DNA of 64,000 nucleotides, from positions 2,593,001-2,657,000 of the forward strand of contig NGZR01000006.1 in assembly GCA_002197995.1 (NCBI GenBank). The letters are read 5' to 3'. Shown one piece after another: positions 1 through 9,653 of the stretch; the first letter of the stretch is position 1, and each line of letters begins with the position of its first letter. Under the pieces are notes generated by a model, which did no database searches, was not told where the DNA came from, and saw nothing but the letters and a program-made list of their open reading frames with translations. Origin of the DNA: Gaeumannomyces sp. JS-464 (taxonomy: Eukaryota; Ascomycota; Sordariomycetes; Magnaporthales; Magnaporthaceae). The translations under genes and the position numbers were made by a program.

Positions 1-1155
1 CAGTCAACCAATAACAACCGGGCCCAAGACGAAATGGACGCCCTCGTGGCCAAGTACCAGGGGCTCGCCGCCCCCACCACCTGCTGCCTTATCGATGAGG
101 TCAAGCAGCTGCGCCTGGCCAACGCCGGGCTCAAGGCCCTGCTCGAGGCCCAGACCCGGGGCATGGCCAAGAAGACGGCGCAGATGAAGCGCGAGCGGCA
201 GCGCATCCGCCTCTACGCGCGCGAGGCCCGCGCCGCCGGCCGCGCCATGGCGACCGAGGTGCGCCGGCTGCGCCACAAGGTGAGCCACTTTGCGGTGCGC
301 GCCCGGGCGGCCGAGGAGAGGGTCGAGGAGGCCGAGGAGGAGGCCGAGGACGCCGCGGTGGCCCCGGAGGAGGCGCTGAGCGACGCGGCCGCGGGCGCCG
401 AGAGCGCCGAGCGCCTCAACGAGTACTACGACGCCGCCGCCGCCGTCGCCCGGTCGCGCGCCCAGTGGGCCGAGGTGGCGGTCGACAAGACCAAGCAGCT
501 CGCCGAGCAGCTGCGCGCGCGCGCCGAGAAGGCCGAGGCTCTGGGCGAGGAGACGTGGCGGCTGGTGGAGCAGCTCGCGGCGCGCGACGAGCTGGCCGTG
601 GCGGCGCTGGAGGAGTCGCGGCGGGCCGAGCACGGGCTTCGGTTGCGGGCCGAGCAGGCCGAGGAGGAGCTGGCGTGGACGCGGCGCGGCGAGGCCGAGG
701 CCCGCGCCTTCGGCATGGACATGTTCGAGTTCAGCCAGGCGTGGCGGGCCGACTACGAGGCGGCGCAGGCGCGCGCGGACCACCATGCCGACCGCACCGA
801 GAGGGCCCTCGCGGGCCTGGAGCGCGAGAGGGCGCGGGCCGACGGGCTCGAGTGCTACGTCGGCGTGCTCCTGGAGGAGCGCGCCGACAGGGCGGCGATG
901 GGGTCGGCTGCTGGGTCGCCAGGGCTGGCTAGTGGCGCGCCAGTCGGCAGCATCGCCGTTGAACTCGGCGGCCTGACCATCGGTCCGGAGGCGATGCAGC
1001 ATCGGCTGCAGGCCAGCGAGGACTCCACGGTGACGGTCAAGCGTCGCAAGGCCCGCAGCGAGGGCAGCGACGATTCCACCGGCTCGGTTGGCACAGTCGT
1101 TCACTACGAGATGGACGACGACTGGGTCCACGACTTCAAGCTGGCCCAGGAGTAG
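1..1155 (+). CDS. Coiled-coil protein, possibly 5' partial
   Basis: The frame is open from the first base. The first ATG is at 34 (373 residues), but the true start may lie upstream of the window. The protein is almost entirely charged, Ala/Glu/Arg-rich heptad-like helix from about residue 20 to 290, with runs such as EEAEEEAEDAA, so a long coiled coil is expected. The tail from about residue 300 is Ser/Gly-rich and acidic and ends in DDDWVHDFKLAQE. No catalytic domain, signal peptide or membrane segment is visible. I do not recognise a family; a structural or scaffold role would be guesswork. Very high GC at third codon positions matches the neighbouring genes, supporting a real coding region. 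Confidence 0.6.
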   Translation, partial: QSTNNNRAQDEMDALVAKYQGLAAPTTCCLIDEVKQLRLANAGLKALLEAQTRGMAKKTAQMKRERQRIRLYAREARAAGRAMATEVRRLRHKVSHFAVRARAAEERVEEAEEEAEDAAVAPEEALSDAAAGAESAERLNEYYDAAAAVARSRAQWAEVAVDKTKQLAEQLRARAEKAEALGEETWRLVEQLAARDELAVAALEESRRAEHGLRLRAEQAEEELAWTRRGEAEARAFGMDMFEFSQAWRADYEAAQARADHHADRTERALAGLERERARADGLECYVGVLLEERADRAAMGSAAGSPGLASGAPVGSIAVELGGLTIGPEAMQHRLQASEDSTVTVKRRKARSEGSDDSTGSVGTVVHYEMDDDWVHDFKLAQE

Positions 1156-1940
1156 GGCCGAGCTGAGCGACGCCGGTACTTGCTCCGGCTGATGGCCGTC
1201 GTGAAGGGAGTGGCTTCACCATCGTCTGGCCGCTATTGTGGAGGGGCGAGGGTCTGGTTCTGTGTTTGTTTCCTTGTACCTGTTTTGTTTCCTTGTCCTG
1301 CTTTTATTTCCTTGTCCTGTCTTTGTTTCCTCGTCTGTGGTTGTTTTGTTCTAAACTGTTGGGGCGTTCGGTTAGGATGGGAGATACCAGCGAGGTTAGC
1401 GATTTGCCAAGGGAAAGGGGTTTGTGGGGTTAGCGATGGTTGGATAGCTAGCGAATATATAGATAATTATTTTGTCCATTTCTTGCATCGAGAGAATCGT
1501 GAAACTTGGCTATCTGTCGTCAAAGGCTCCCAGATGTACAATGTTGGCAAGAGCCGATCTGATAGGTTGAACACACACTGCCAGATTTTCAGCGAAACCA
1601 AGGGATCCTAGAAACATGCATGGGGACTTGGAAATGGAAGTAAAAATCCGCGAAATTATGGCAGCCGTGCTTTGTCGCCGTCAATGCGTGTCAAATTGTA
1701 GCTTTGGGGGACGTGGAGGCAGAAAAGAGGAAGAAAAGGGGTGATCCTGCTTATGTAACCCAAAATCATCCGTCATACCCGTCCCACTCGACAAACCCCG
1801 CGCCTGGAAATCGCGAAGCGCCTTGCACCACAGCAACCGGGCCATCGACCTCGCTCAACGGCTACCGTCTAAGATCTATGTCACGGATGCGCCGTGCCGC
1901 CGCTCCGTCCAGGTAGCCCGAGAAACGCAGCCGAGCTACC
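1156..1940. other. Intergenic, no supported gene
   Basis: 3' flank of the coiled-coil gene and 5' flank of spc19. There is a T-rich stretch with repeated TTTCCTTGTCCTGT-like units around 1265-1345. Open frames here are short, lack good start context and match nothing I know. Confidence 0.5.
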
Positions 1941-2565
1941 ATGTCGCAATCATCAGCGACCCTGCAGACGTACGGCGACTGCGTCACCTCGCTGCGCGCC
2001 TCGCTCTCCTTCCTCGAGTCGTCGGTCCAGACCGTCGACGCCGGCGTCGCCGACTTCCCCCGCCTCATCTCGGTCCTCAAGACAGTCCGCGTGCGTCCCC
2101 GCTCTCCACCTACCCATACGTATCCATAGAGCCACCTCCCAAACCACTCACTAACGGTAACACCACGCATAGCACTACGAGCTCATCCCCGCCCGCACCC
2201 TCGCCGCAGCCGAGGCGTCGCTCCGGTCCGAGATCGGGCCATTCGTGGGCCTGCTGCTCGACCGCGCCGACGCCCACCTGGCCCGCCAGGCCCGCCGCAT
2301 CGAGACGCTCAAGGCCAAGGCCGAGCTGCAGGCCGGCCGGCTGTCGCACGACGATGATGGCGGCGGAGGCGGCGGCGGCAGTGGCGCGAGGAAGAAGCAG
2401 CAAGCCAGCAGCGCCGGCGACAGGAAGAAGCAGCTGAAGGGCGAGGCGGCGCTGCGGGCGCGCATGGCGCGGCAGCGCAAGGAGGCGCTCCGCTACGCCG
2501 TCGACCGCCTCGAGACCGAGGTCGCGCAGAAGGAGCGGGAGCTGCGGGCGCGACTCGGCGAGTGA
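1941..2565 (+). CDS. spc19: DASH complex subunit Spc19 (kinetochore)
   Basis: Exons 1941-2090 and 2173-2565 give 180 residues. The 82-bp phase-0 intron starts GTGCGT, has a CTAAC branch site and ends CATAG. The N-terminus reads YGDCVTSLRASLSFLESSVQ, followed by GVADFPRLISVLKTVR and, across the splice, HYELIPARTLAAAEASL. This is the Spc19 pattern: a conserved helical head and a Lys/Arg/Ala coiled-coil tail. A Gly/Asp run near residues 107-120 is low complexity. Spc19 is one of ten subunits of the DASH/Dam1 ring that couples kinetochores to microtubule plus ends. The open frame in exon 1 runs into the intron, so the protein is only recovered by splicing. Length fits the family (about 160-200 residues in filamentous fungi). 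Confidence 0.85.
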
Positions 2566-3447
2566 GGAACGGAGGCAGATCTTCTATCTGCGCTCACGCC
2601 TGTGCTGGCGAGGTCTGCACAGAGTTCTTGTTCCCCGCCAGGGCTTGCTGGGGCGATATGATCGCCACCTCGCACCAACGAGCGACATGAACACGAGTTG
2701 GAGAGCCCGATATGACATGATCATTGCCGATGCAATCAAGAAAGGGCCGGGTTGAAGTGCCGGATGGAGAGAGCCTCCCTTCGGAATCTCCTTTCCGTCA
2801 GAGCAGAGTTGGGCGTGAAGCTCTAGGTAGCGAGAACGACCCCTGGGTAGATGCACCAGATCCAGCAGCTCCCTCGCCCGAGGATGAGAGATGCCGATCT
2901 GCGCTGGCCCATATTATTCCCACGCCCGCATCATGCTGTATACTTGAACGGCAGATCCCTCCTTGGGAGGAGCGAGGGGTTGATACGCTCCCGCCTGCCG
3001 CGAATACCAGTATGCTGTCTACATTTTGAATGTGGCACTCATTTTTACTAGACTCATCACCTTGCCTGTTTCGCCTAGCCTACATGCTCTGGACTCCATC
3101 CTTCAGCCGCAAATCTCCGCCCTTCTGCATATCGACGAAGTCGGAGGGGTGGTATTTGGTTGGATTGGGTGGGGGTGACTGGGCCGATGGAAGCCGTCGC
3201 GGACCGCGCTTGCGATATCGGCGTTGATGGCGATGTTGCGCGATGACTCCTGCAAAGCCCCCATTGTCATCATATAAATGCGCGCGCATTTTTTCTCGCC
3301 GAGTCCAAGGCTAGGTTTAGAGCCCTTGGTTGGAATTGCGCGACCTAATATATATTCCTCACCTTTTCTTTCGCAACCATCAGACCGTGCCTCGTCACGT
3401 CGGGTTTCGCCCGACTTTTCTCTCGAGGCGAGAGAAACAAAACAAAA
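2566..3447. other. Intergenic, no supported gene
   Basis: Holds the 3' flank of spc19 and the promoter of the next gene. A TATA-like TAATATATATTC lies at 3345-3356, about 95 bp before the ATG at 3448. No open frame here resembles a known protein. Confidence 0.5.
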
Positions 3448-3812
3448 ATGTCCTGGACCCCCAACCTCTACGACAACCGCGTCTTCGCTGCGTCGTCCAA
3501 CTCGTCCAACGGCCAGGTCGGCGACGGCACGCGGTTCCGCTACCGGCAGGACGGCCGCGTCGTCTGGGCCGAGTACTCGGGCGGGACCATCGTCAAGGGG
3601 TTCCTGATCGCCACCGTCTCGGCCGACGGCACCGACTCGCTGGACATGCGCTACGAGCACGTCGACGCGTCGGGAGGGCTCATGACGGGCACGTGCCGGT
3701 CGGTGCCCGAGCGGCTGGAGGGCGGGGGCTGCGGATGCACGAGACGTGGAGGTGGACCAGCGGGGACTTGTCGGAGGGGACTTCGACGCTGGACGAGGTT
3801 GTGGGGGAGTGA
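3448..3812 (+). CDS. Small N-acetylglutamate-synthase-like protein (frameshifted)
   Basis: Starts at an ATG preceded by CAAAA. The protein begins MSWTPNLYDNRVF and continues NSSNGQVGDGTRFRYRQ, VVWAEYSGGTIVKGFLI and RYEHVDASGGLMTGTC. After the G run at 3724-3728 the frame breaks; the next frame supplies the expected ending LRMHETWRWTSGDLSEGTS and a TGA at 3810-3812. One base is missing. This about 120-residue family occurs in fungi and bacteria and is usually labelled N-acetylglutamate synthase by automatic annotation, though it lacks a GNAT fold that I can see, so the true role is unproven. The missing base in a G run suggests a sequence error. Confidence 0.75.
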
Positions 3813-4977
3813 GGAGGAAATAGGAGGGAGGGAGAGGGACTGCGCCCGGAATCGCCAGCACCGGGACGGCGGCAGAGCATCACAGGGCTCCTCACGTACT
3901 TGGTATGGAGCGTTGGGAAAGCGTTGCCTTGGTTGGTTGTTCCACCAGGCGCTGTGCTATTTTGTTTCCGTACCTAAAAAGGGCGAGTCAGATTGTCGCC
4001 TCCGTCGCACGGTCCGTCCGCGTTTGCACTCCCGTTTTAGCACGACGTCACCTTTCAGGTCACCCTCAACGCGTCCCCCTGCTTCAGGTTGGGGCAGCAG
4101 CAGGGCTGTGTTCGGCATTCATGGCTGGCTTTTTCACGACAACTGGTTGTTTAATCTCCGAAGTATGGCGTCTTCTCGGGACCCGGATACTTGGGCCCTT
4201 GTTGTTGTTTTTTTCTTTCTTACTTTTTTGACACCTCCCACCGCCGAGAGACCACGGATTTCGCCCATGGTTGTCGAGGTTGGGCAGTGGCAAGACGACT
4301 CCTGCTGCCCGGGCATGATTTGCGCAGACAAGACGGCACGCTGGGGATACAACCAGGCCAAGGAATTCGCACGGCGTGCCGACCGGCTCGACTGCCAAGA
4401 TTAGAAACAGGCACGAACCTCCGGCGGCATGAATGGAGGGCAACACTGGCGATGCTCCTATGCGCCACTTGACAGGGCTTGGCAGTCCATCGCGGCACCC
4501 GAGCGGTGTGGGCCGAGAAAGCTTGAGCAAGACGCAGGGCAGCCGGGCTTGGACGGGCACGGCGGCGAGGCCCCCCAAGTCCCAAAATTTCCATGGCATG
4601 TTGCAGCACGACTTCCACCGAAGGGCAGGGGGACTGAGCGGCGCCGGGGTCGCGATTCGTGATCCTTGGTGCCGCCGTAGCCGTTTGGCATGGACCGACG
4701 CTGGCGATGGCCTCGGCTCGCGCCCGGCGAGAGTGGCCAACAGCCAGTCCCGTCGACAGGTATATAACTGCCCGTTTCCTCCCAGAGATGCGTTTTCGTT
4801 TCTTCCTCCTTTCTCCTCACCCTTATAGGTTGTTTCCTATTGTGCATTTCCTTGTGTACTTTACTTTTTGCTTTTCTCTTTATCTTCAGAAACACACGGA
4901 GCCTTTTTGCATCATTTTTTTTTTGTACAGTCCCGGCTTTTGCATCTGCTTTTCTTGCATTGCAACAATCTTTCAAG
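3813..4977. other. Intergenic / promoter of the repeat-peptide gene
   Basis: No recognisable gene. The right end is a promoter: a TATA box (GTATATAACT) at 4760-4769 and a CT-rich leader from about 4790 to 4970 before the ATG at 4978. Confidence 0.5.
4760..4769 (+). promoter_or_regulatory. TATA box of the secreted repeat-protein gene
   Basis: GTATATAACT, about 210 bp upstream of the ATG and followed by a long pyrimidine-rich leader, the usual layout of strongly expressed fungal genes. Confidence 0.6.
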
Positions 4978-5505
4978 ATGTATGCCAAGTTCCTCCTTCC
5001 TTTCCTCGTGGCTGGCGCCATAGCCATGCCCGTCCTCAACCCCGCACCGAGCACGAGGGCAGCCTCGAGGCCCGCGCTTTTGGAAAGCAGGGTCCCCAAA
5101 GAGCGTTTACAACCCGAGCACCGTCAAGACCGACGCTTCTCCCAAGGGAACCAAGAAGGGTGGTAAGCGCGATCTTGAGTCGGCGCCTAAGGGCAGCCTC
5201 GAGGCTCGCGCTTTTGGAAAGCAGGGTCCCCCCAAGAGCGTTTACAACCCGAGCACCGTCAAGACCAACGCTTCTCCCAAGGGAACCAAGAAGGGCGGTA
5301 AACGCGACCTTGGGGAGCAGCAGGCCGAAAGCAGCCTCGAGGCCCGCGGTTCCGGCAAGCAGGGTCCTCCCAAGAGCGTTTACAACCCAGGAACCGTCAA
5401 GACCGACGCTTCTCCAAGGGAACCAAAAAGGGCGGCAAGCGCGACCTCGAGGAGGAGCATCCTGCCGAGCACGTGAGCGACGAGTCTGGAGAGGCCGACG
5501 AGTAA
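4978..5505 (+). CDS. Secreted Kex2-type repeat protein (three apparent one-base gaps)
   Basis: The start MYAKFLLPFLVAGAIAMPV is a clear signal peptide. It is followed by three copies of a 45-46 codon unit containing SLEARAFGKQGPPKSVYNP, then TVKTDASPKGTKKGGKRDL, beginning at nucleotides 5061, 5195 and 5333. Each unit ends in Lys-Arg, a Kex2 site, so the product may be cut into repeated peptides after export. The repeats lie in frames 3, 2 and 2, and the tail ending SGEADE (stop 5503-5505) is in frame 1. One base each is missing near 5048, in the C run 5094-5097 and at 5414-5415; comparing the copies shows exactly where. With these gaps the gene would encode about 176 residues. Role unknown: a KEP/dikaritin-like peptide precursor or a structural secreted protein. 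No UstY-type partner gene is visible nearby. Confidence 0.65.
5061..5470 (+). repeat. Three tandem coding repeats, about 135-138 bp
   Basis: Units start at 5061, 5195 and 5333. Spacing of 134 and 138 bp reflects one missing base in unit 1. Units 1 and 2 are almost identical; unit 3 has diverged (GSGKQG instead of AFGKQG). Confidence 0.8.
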
Positions 5506-7248
5506 ACATGCGTGCGAGGGACCACTTCATTGTGCCCGCTCTCCCGCCGTGTCGTCTGTCCTTTGCTTTCTTGCTGTTTGCCGTCGCTCTCCCACCTTCG
5601 CTCTCTCTGCCTTTGTTTTCGTCTTTGGTTGTGTTTTGGATTTTTGTGCGTATTTTGTCCACGGTTTTGGGAATAGGTTGTGTTTTGGAACGCGTTCTTT
5701 TGGCATGCATAGATTGATGTATCAATAGGCTCGGTGTTGAAAAAAAATTATAGACTGGTCATTTGGATCGTTCTCATCCTCTCCATGCTCGCAGAAAAAG
5801 CAGTGTAATATGTGCCCGCGTCTGTTTTGGGGGTTTGCACAGTAGTTTTGCGAACACGCTCGTCTACCTACCTAGGTTGATAGCGAGGATGAGCAAACGC
5901 GTGAGCAACTGTGGCAGAGCCTCTAACGGCCGGACGAATGGAACAAAGCACACGCAGGCTCCTTTGTAAACCTTTGCGTCTAATAGGAATAGGAGTTTAG
6001 CCCGCAATCCATCATCAACCCAGGACTGTTCTCCCGCAGCCTCGACAAACTAAAACACGTCGGGGCCGAGCTAGTACTTAGGTGGGCAGGTAATCACTAG
6101 GTAATCCTTGGTGTTGTTGTTGTTTGTTTTTTCCCTTCTTCTTTTGGTACATACAGCTAGATCGTGCCATTGCCCGTTTAAAGGCTGCCTGGCCGGTCTC
6201 CAGCCCGTTCACGGCCCAACTCCACGTGACCGCGCGGACAAACCCTGTGCTCAGGTGACCCCTTGGGGCCCATGACGGGGACCACAGCCAGCAAGCCGCC
6301 CAGGTAACATGGTGCGTCAGTCACAGCGCGTCATGGCGAGCTAGGACGAGACGGCGCCGGCGAAGGCGAGCCCGGCGTTTGCCGATGGCAAGTACGGGTT
6401 GACGTACACCATCAGGTAGCCACGCAGCCGGAGCGCGGGGTCGCCTCGACGGCGTAGGTGGGCGTCGCGGTCGCGGGGAGCCGCAGGGGATGGAGCTGGT
6501 TGCAGCGGCGTCCGAATGTCTGGCCGGGCGCGGCCTTCTCCGGCGGCACGCCCGGTCCGCCGACCTTCTCGAACATGGCGCCCTGATCCTTCGATCTCGG
6601 TCTTTGTCCATTGTGACCGTTCTTGTTGCGGCTGCTCTCCGGGGGCGGTTGGGAACGACTGAGGGAGGACGACGGGGGTGCGGGAACGGCTGTCGCGAGT
6701 CCGGGGAGACTGCTCTGCTGCTGCATCGATATAAGGGCTGCATCGCTCCGCCCCTTTTACACCTCTTTCCCAGGATGGCCCGGATGCTTCCACAAATTTG
6801 GATTGCGTGCTTTGCGGACGCAATCGTGGCAAGAGAGCATCCCTCTTCTGCAGCAACCCAAACCCCCGGTACCCGCCTGCCTAGGTATCTATCTATGCGT
6901 TGTAACCAACTGTCAGGGCATAGACCACGGTTCCCCATGGGGACGTACTGTGCTATCACTTGCGGGGGTGGGGCAGACCAAAGGCATCGATCGAGTGCTC
7001 CTGTAGGCATCTAGTTTATTGACCGGGGACGTTCGCCGACTACCGTTCTCCGAATCCCGACACCACCCCTTTTTCCCCCCCTCTCCACCTGCGCCCCCCT
7101 CACGGCAAGTTGTAGACAAGACAGGTGTGATGCTAGCCGGTCGATAGCCCCTGACGCAAAGCCGTGGTTCTTGATTTCCTGTCTGCAGCAGTGCTCCGCA
7201 AATCTAGGCGATGGCATTGGAGGTTTTTTTTCATTTTTTTTTTTTTTT
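5506..7248. other. Intergenic with an unassigned minus-strand open frame
   Basis: No gene is recognised. On the minus strand 6341-6730 has coding-like GC bias, with a fragment ending LMVYVNPYLPSANAGLAFAG before a stop at 6341 and another frame holding MFEKVGGPGVPPEKAAPGQ. Given the indels elsewhere this could be one small gene broken by a missing base, but I cannot name a family. A T-rich tract lies at 7227-7249. Confidence 0.3.
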
Positions 7249-8815
7249 TCAGTTGCATTTCAGAACAAAGGGGCCCGGGCGAGGGTGTATCGGCTCGTCC
7301 CCAATCTCGAGCATCTTGGCGTCGAGCATCCTGGTCATCCGCTCGACGACGTCGGCGTATTTCGGGTCGCCGTAGCAGTTGAACAGCTCCAACGGGTCCT
7401 CCTGGCAGTCGAACAGCTCCCACTCCTTCTCCTGCCCGCCGGCCGCGTGCCCTCGAGCCCGAGGTCCTCGTTGTACCAGTAGATGAGCTTGTACCGCTGG
7501 TCGCGCACGCCGTAGTGCGCGTACGCCTCGTGGATCACGTCGCGGTGCATCCAGTACCGGTGGTAGGCCACCTGCTGCCAGCCCGCGGGCGTCTCGCCTC
7601 TCAGCAGCGGGGCGAACGAGACGCCCTGCATGTACGACGGGACGGGCACGCCGGCGAGCGACAGGAAGGTCGGCGCAAAGTCGACGTTGCAGACGATGTC
7701 CCTGCACACGGTCCCCTTGGCGACGAGCCTCGGGAAGCGCGCTAGGAACGGCATCTGGAAGCTCTCCTCGTACATGAAGCGCTTGTCGAACCAGCCGTGC
7801 TCGCCCAGGAAGAAGCCCTGGTCCGACGTGTACACGACCAGCGTGTTGTCGGCGATGCCCTCGTCCTCGAGCCAGTCGAGCATGCGGCCGACGTTGTCGT
7901 CGATGCTCTGGATAGTGCGCAGGTACCGCTGCATGTATCGCTGGAACTTGAACTCGGCCAGCTCCGCCTGCGTCTCGAAGGTGAACAGCTCGCCCGTCTC
8001 CTTGCATCGGAGCTTCATCCTGGCCAAGCTTTCTTTGTCCTTGGGCGCCGGGATCTTCCGGTCGCTCCACCATGCCGCATCCATCATCTTCTCTCCCACG
8101 ATCGAGGCCGGGCCCTCGGCTGGACGAGCCCCAGGTCGCTGTACGTGATGTCGTCGGCGATCCTCATCTTGGCCACCTTTGCGGCCTTGGCGCGGTTCTT
8201 GTAGTCGTCGTTGAACGTGTCGGGCAGCCGGACCGGGTCTTTATACAGGTCCTTGTGCTTCGAGTCGTACTCCCAGCTGCGGTGCGGCGCCTTGTGGTGG
8301 CACATGACGAAGAAGGGCTTGGATTTGTCGCGCTTCCCCATGAAGTCGAGGCACTTGTCGGTGATGATCTCCGTGGCGTAGCCTGGCACCCTCGTAGTGC
8401 CCTCGGGCTCGATGAAGGCGGGATCCCAATACTCTCCCTGGCCAGGGACGACGCTCCAGTAGTCGAACCCGGTCGGCTCCGACGGCTTCCCCTCCCCCAG
8501 ATGCCACTTGCCAACCATGGCTGTCTGGTACCCGCCGGCGCGGAGCTGCTTGGCCACGTTGGGCAGCCTGCTGTCGATCTTGGAATTGAGAACCCTGACG
8601 CCGTTGACGTGGTTGTGCGTGCCGCACAGAATAGCGGCACGCGACGGGGTGCAGATGCTGTTGGTTACGTAGCAATGGTCGAAGCGCATCCCCTCGTTGG
8701 CCAGGCGGTCGAGATGGGGCGTCTTGTTGATGCCGGCGCCGTAACACGAGATGGACTTGGCGGCATGATCATCCGCCATGATGAAGAGAATGTTGGGCTG
8801 CTCCGGGGGCGTCAT
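7249..8815 (-). CDS. Sulfatase family hydrolase (two one-base gaps)
   Basis: The ATG at 8815 opens PPEQPNILFIMADDHAA, with metal-binding Asp15-Asp16. Cys55 in SICTPSRAAILCGT is the C-x-P-S-R signature in which Cys is oxidised to formylglycine. Further motifs are GKWHLGEG, then SDQGFFLGEHGW, then QRYKLIYWYNEDLG in the C-terminal subdomain; the protein ends VLKCN. The reading frame breaks near 8118 (LVQP then GEKMMDAAWWSDRKIP) and at 7440-7441 (GTRP then GQEKEWELFDCQEDP). Each needs one added base and gives about 522 residues, normal for arylsulfatase-type enzymes. No signal peptide is evident, suggesting an intracellular sulfate-ester hydrolase. An upstream in-frame ATG at 8884 would add 23 low-complexity residues; I prefer 8815. 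Confidence 0.85.
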
Positions 8816-9329
8816 GGTGGCCGTCTGATCGGAACTCTGTGCTGGCGGTGCTCGTTGGTCGTGGGCGCGAGGCGACAATGGCAAGAGGAATTGGGAGTAG
8901 TTGAGGGTATCCAGCGTTGGCTTTTGGGTAGGAAGTGGTCAGGAAGTCGCGCCGTTATTATTTGTGCCTTGAGCCCTCGGCATGCGTCACGCCGAGTGCG
9001 GAAAGCCGGCATTGGTGCGGACGCGAGTCTCCGCCAGGGGACCGCCTTTCCCCTCACTACCCTCGCTGTTTTCTCGGGGCGAAGCTGAGAGGGCCCCGGG
9101 GTAGCGACTCAACAAGGTACCCCAAGCAGGAGGCCCCTCATCCGCTACACAACGCCTTCACGGGCCGGCAGTCGGACAACCGACGATTCCCGACTACCGG
9201 GACGAGCCCCGCAGCAGGCCCTGCTGGCATAGCAGGGTCACATCCTCTTTGCAAGTTCTGGACTTGCGGCGAGAATGATCGGGTCTGGTTGGACTACTCT
9301 GCAATGCCTGGCCGAGGGCTCGGAGTGCA
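8816..9329. other. Intergenic, 5' of sulfatase and 3' of the Zn2Cys6 gene
   Basis: Both flanking genes are on the minus strand, so this holds the sulfatase promoter and the terminator region of the transcription factor gene. Nothing else was recognised. Confidence 0.5.
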
Positions 9330-9614
9330 TCATCCTAGAAGAAGTCGCCGTCGGTTTGCAGTCCCAATCGACGGGGTTGTCCCGCCCTGCGTCCACGAGA
9401 CCCAGGAATCCGGACTGCCGAATTGTGCCCGGCCCATCAGACCAAGATCCATTAGGGTCATCTGCTGTTCCCCATAGATAGGCAACTGCGGGTAGATGCC
9501 GGCGAAGGGGCCTGCGGGGGTCTGACCCAAGCTACCGGCCGTGACAGCTTCCCCGGTCGTCGGCTGCTCTTGCCGGTGGAGAATGCTGGCCAGAGCCAGA
9601 GAGTCTAGGGGATC

Positions 9615-9653
<39 letters not shown>

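Noticed and set aside
4..1131. 375-residue minus-strand open frame
   Set aside because: Shadow of the coiled-coil gene; composition is that of antisense GC-rich codons (Leu/Gly/Arg) with no domain.
6321..7010. 229-residue minus-strand open frame as a gene
   Set aside because: Arg/Pro-rich, no recognisable domain, and a different frame has better codon bias near 6341-6420; left as unassigned.
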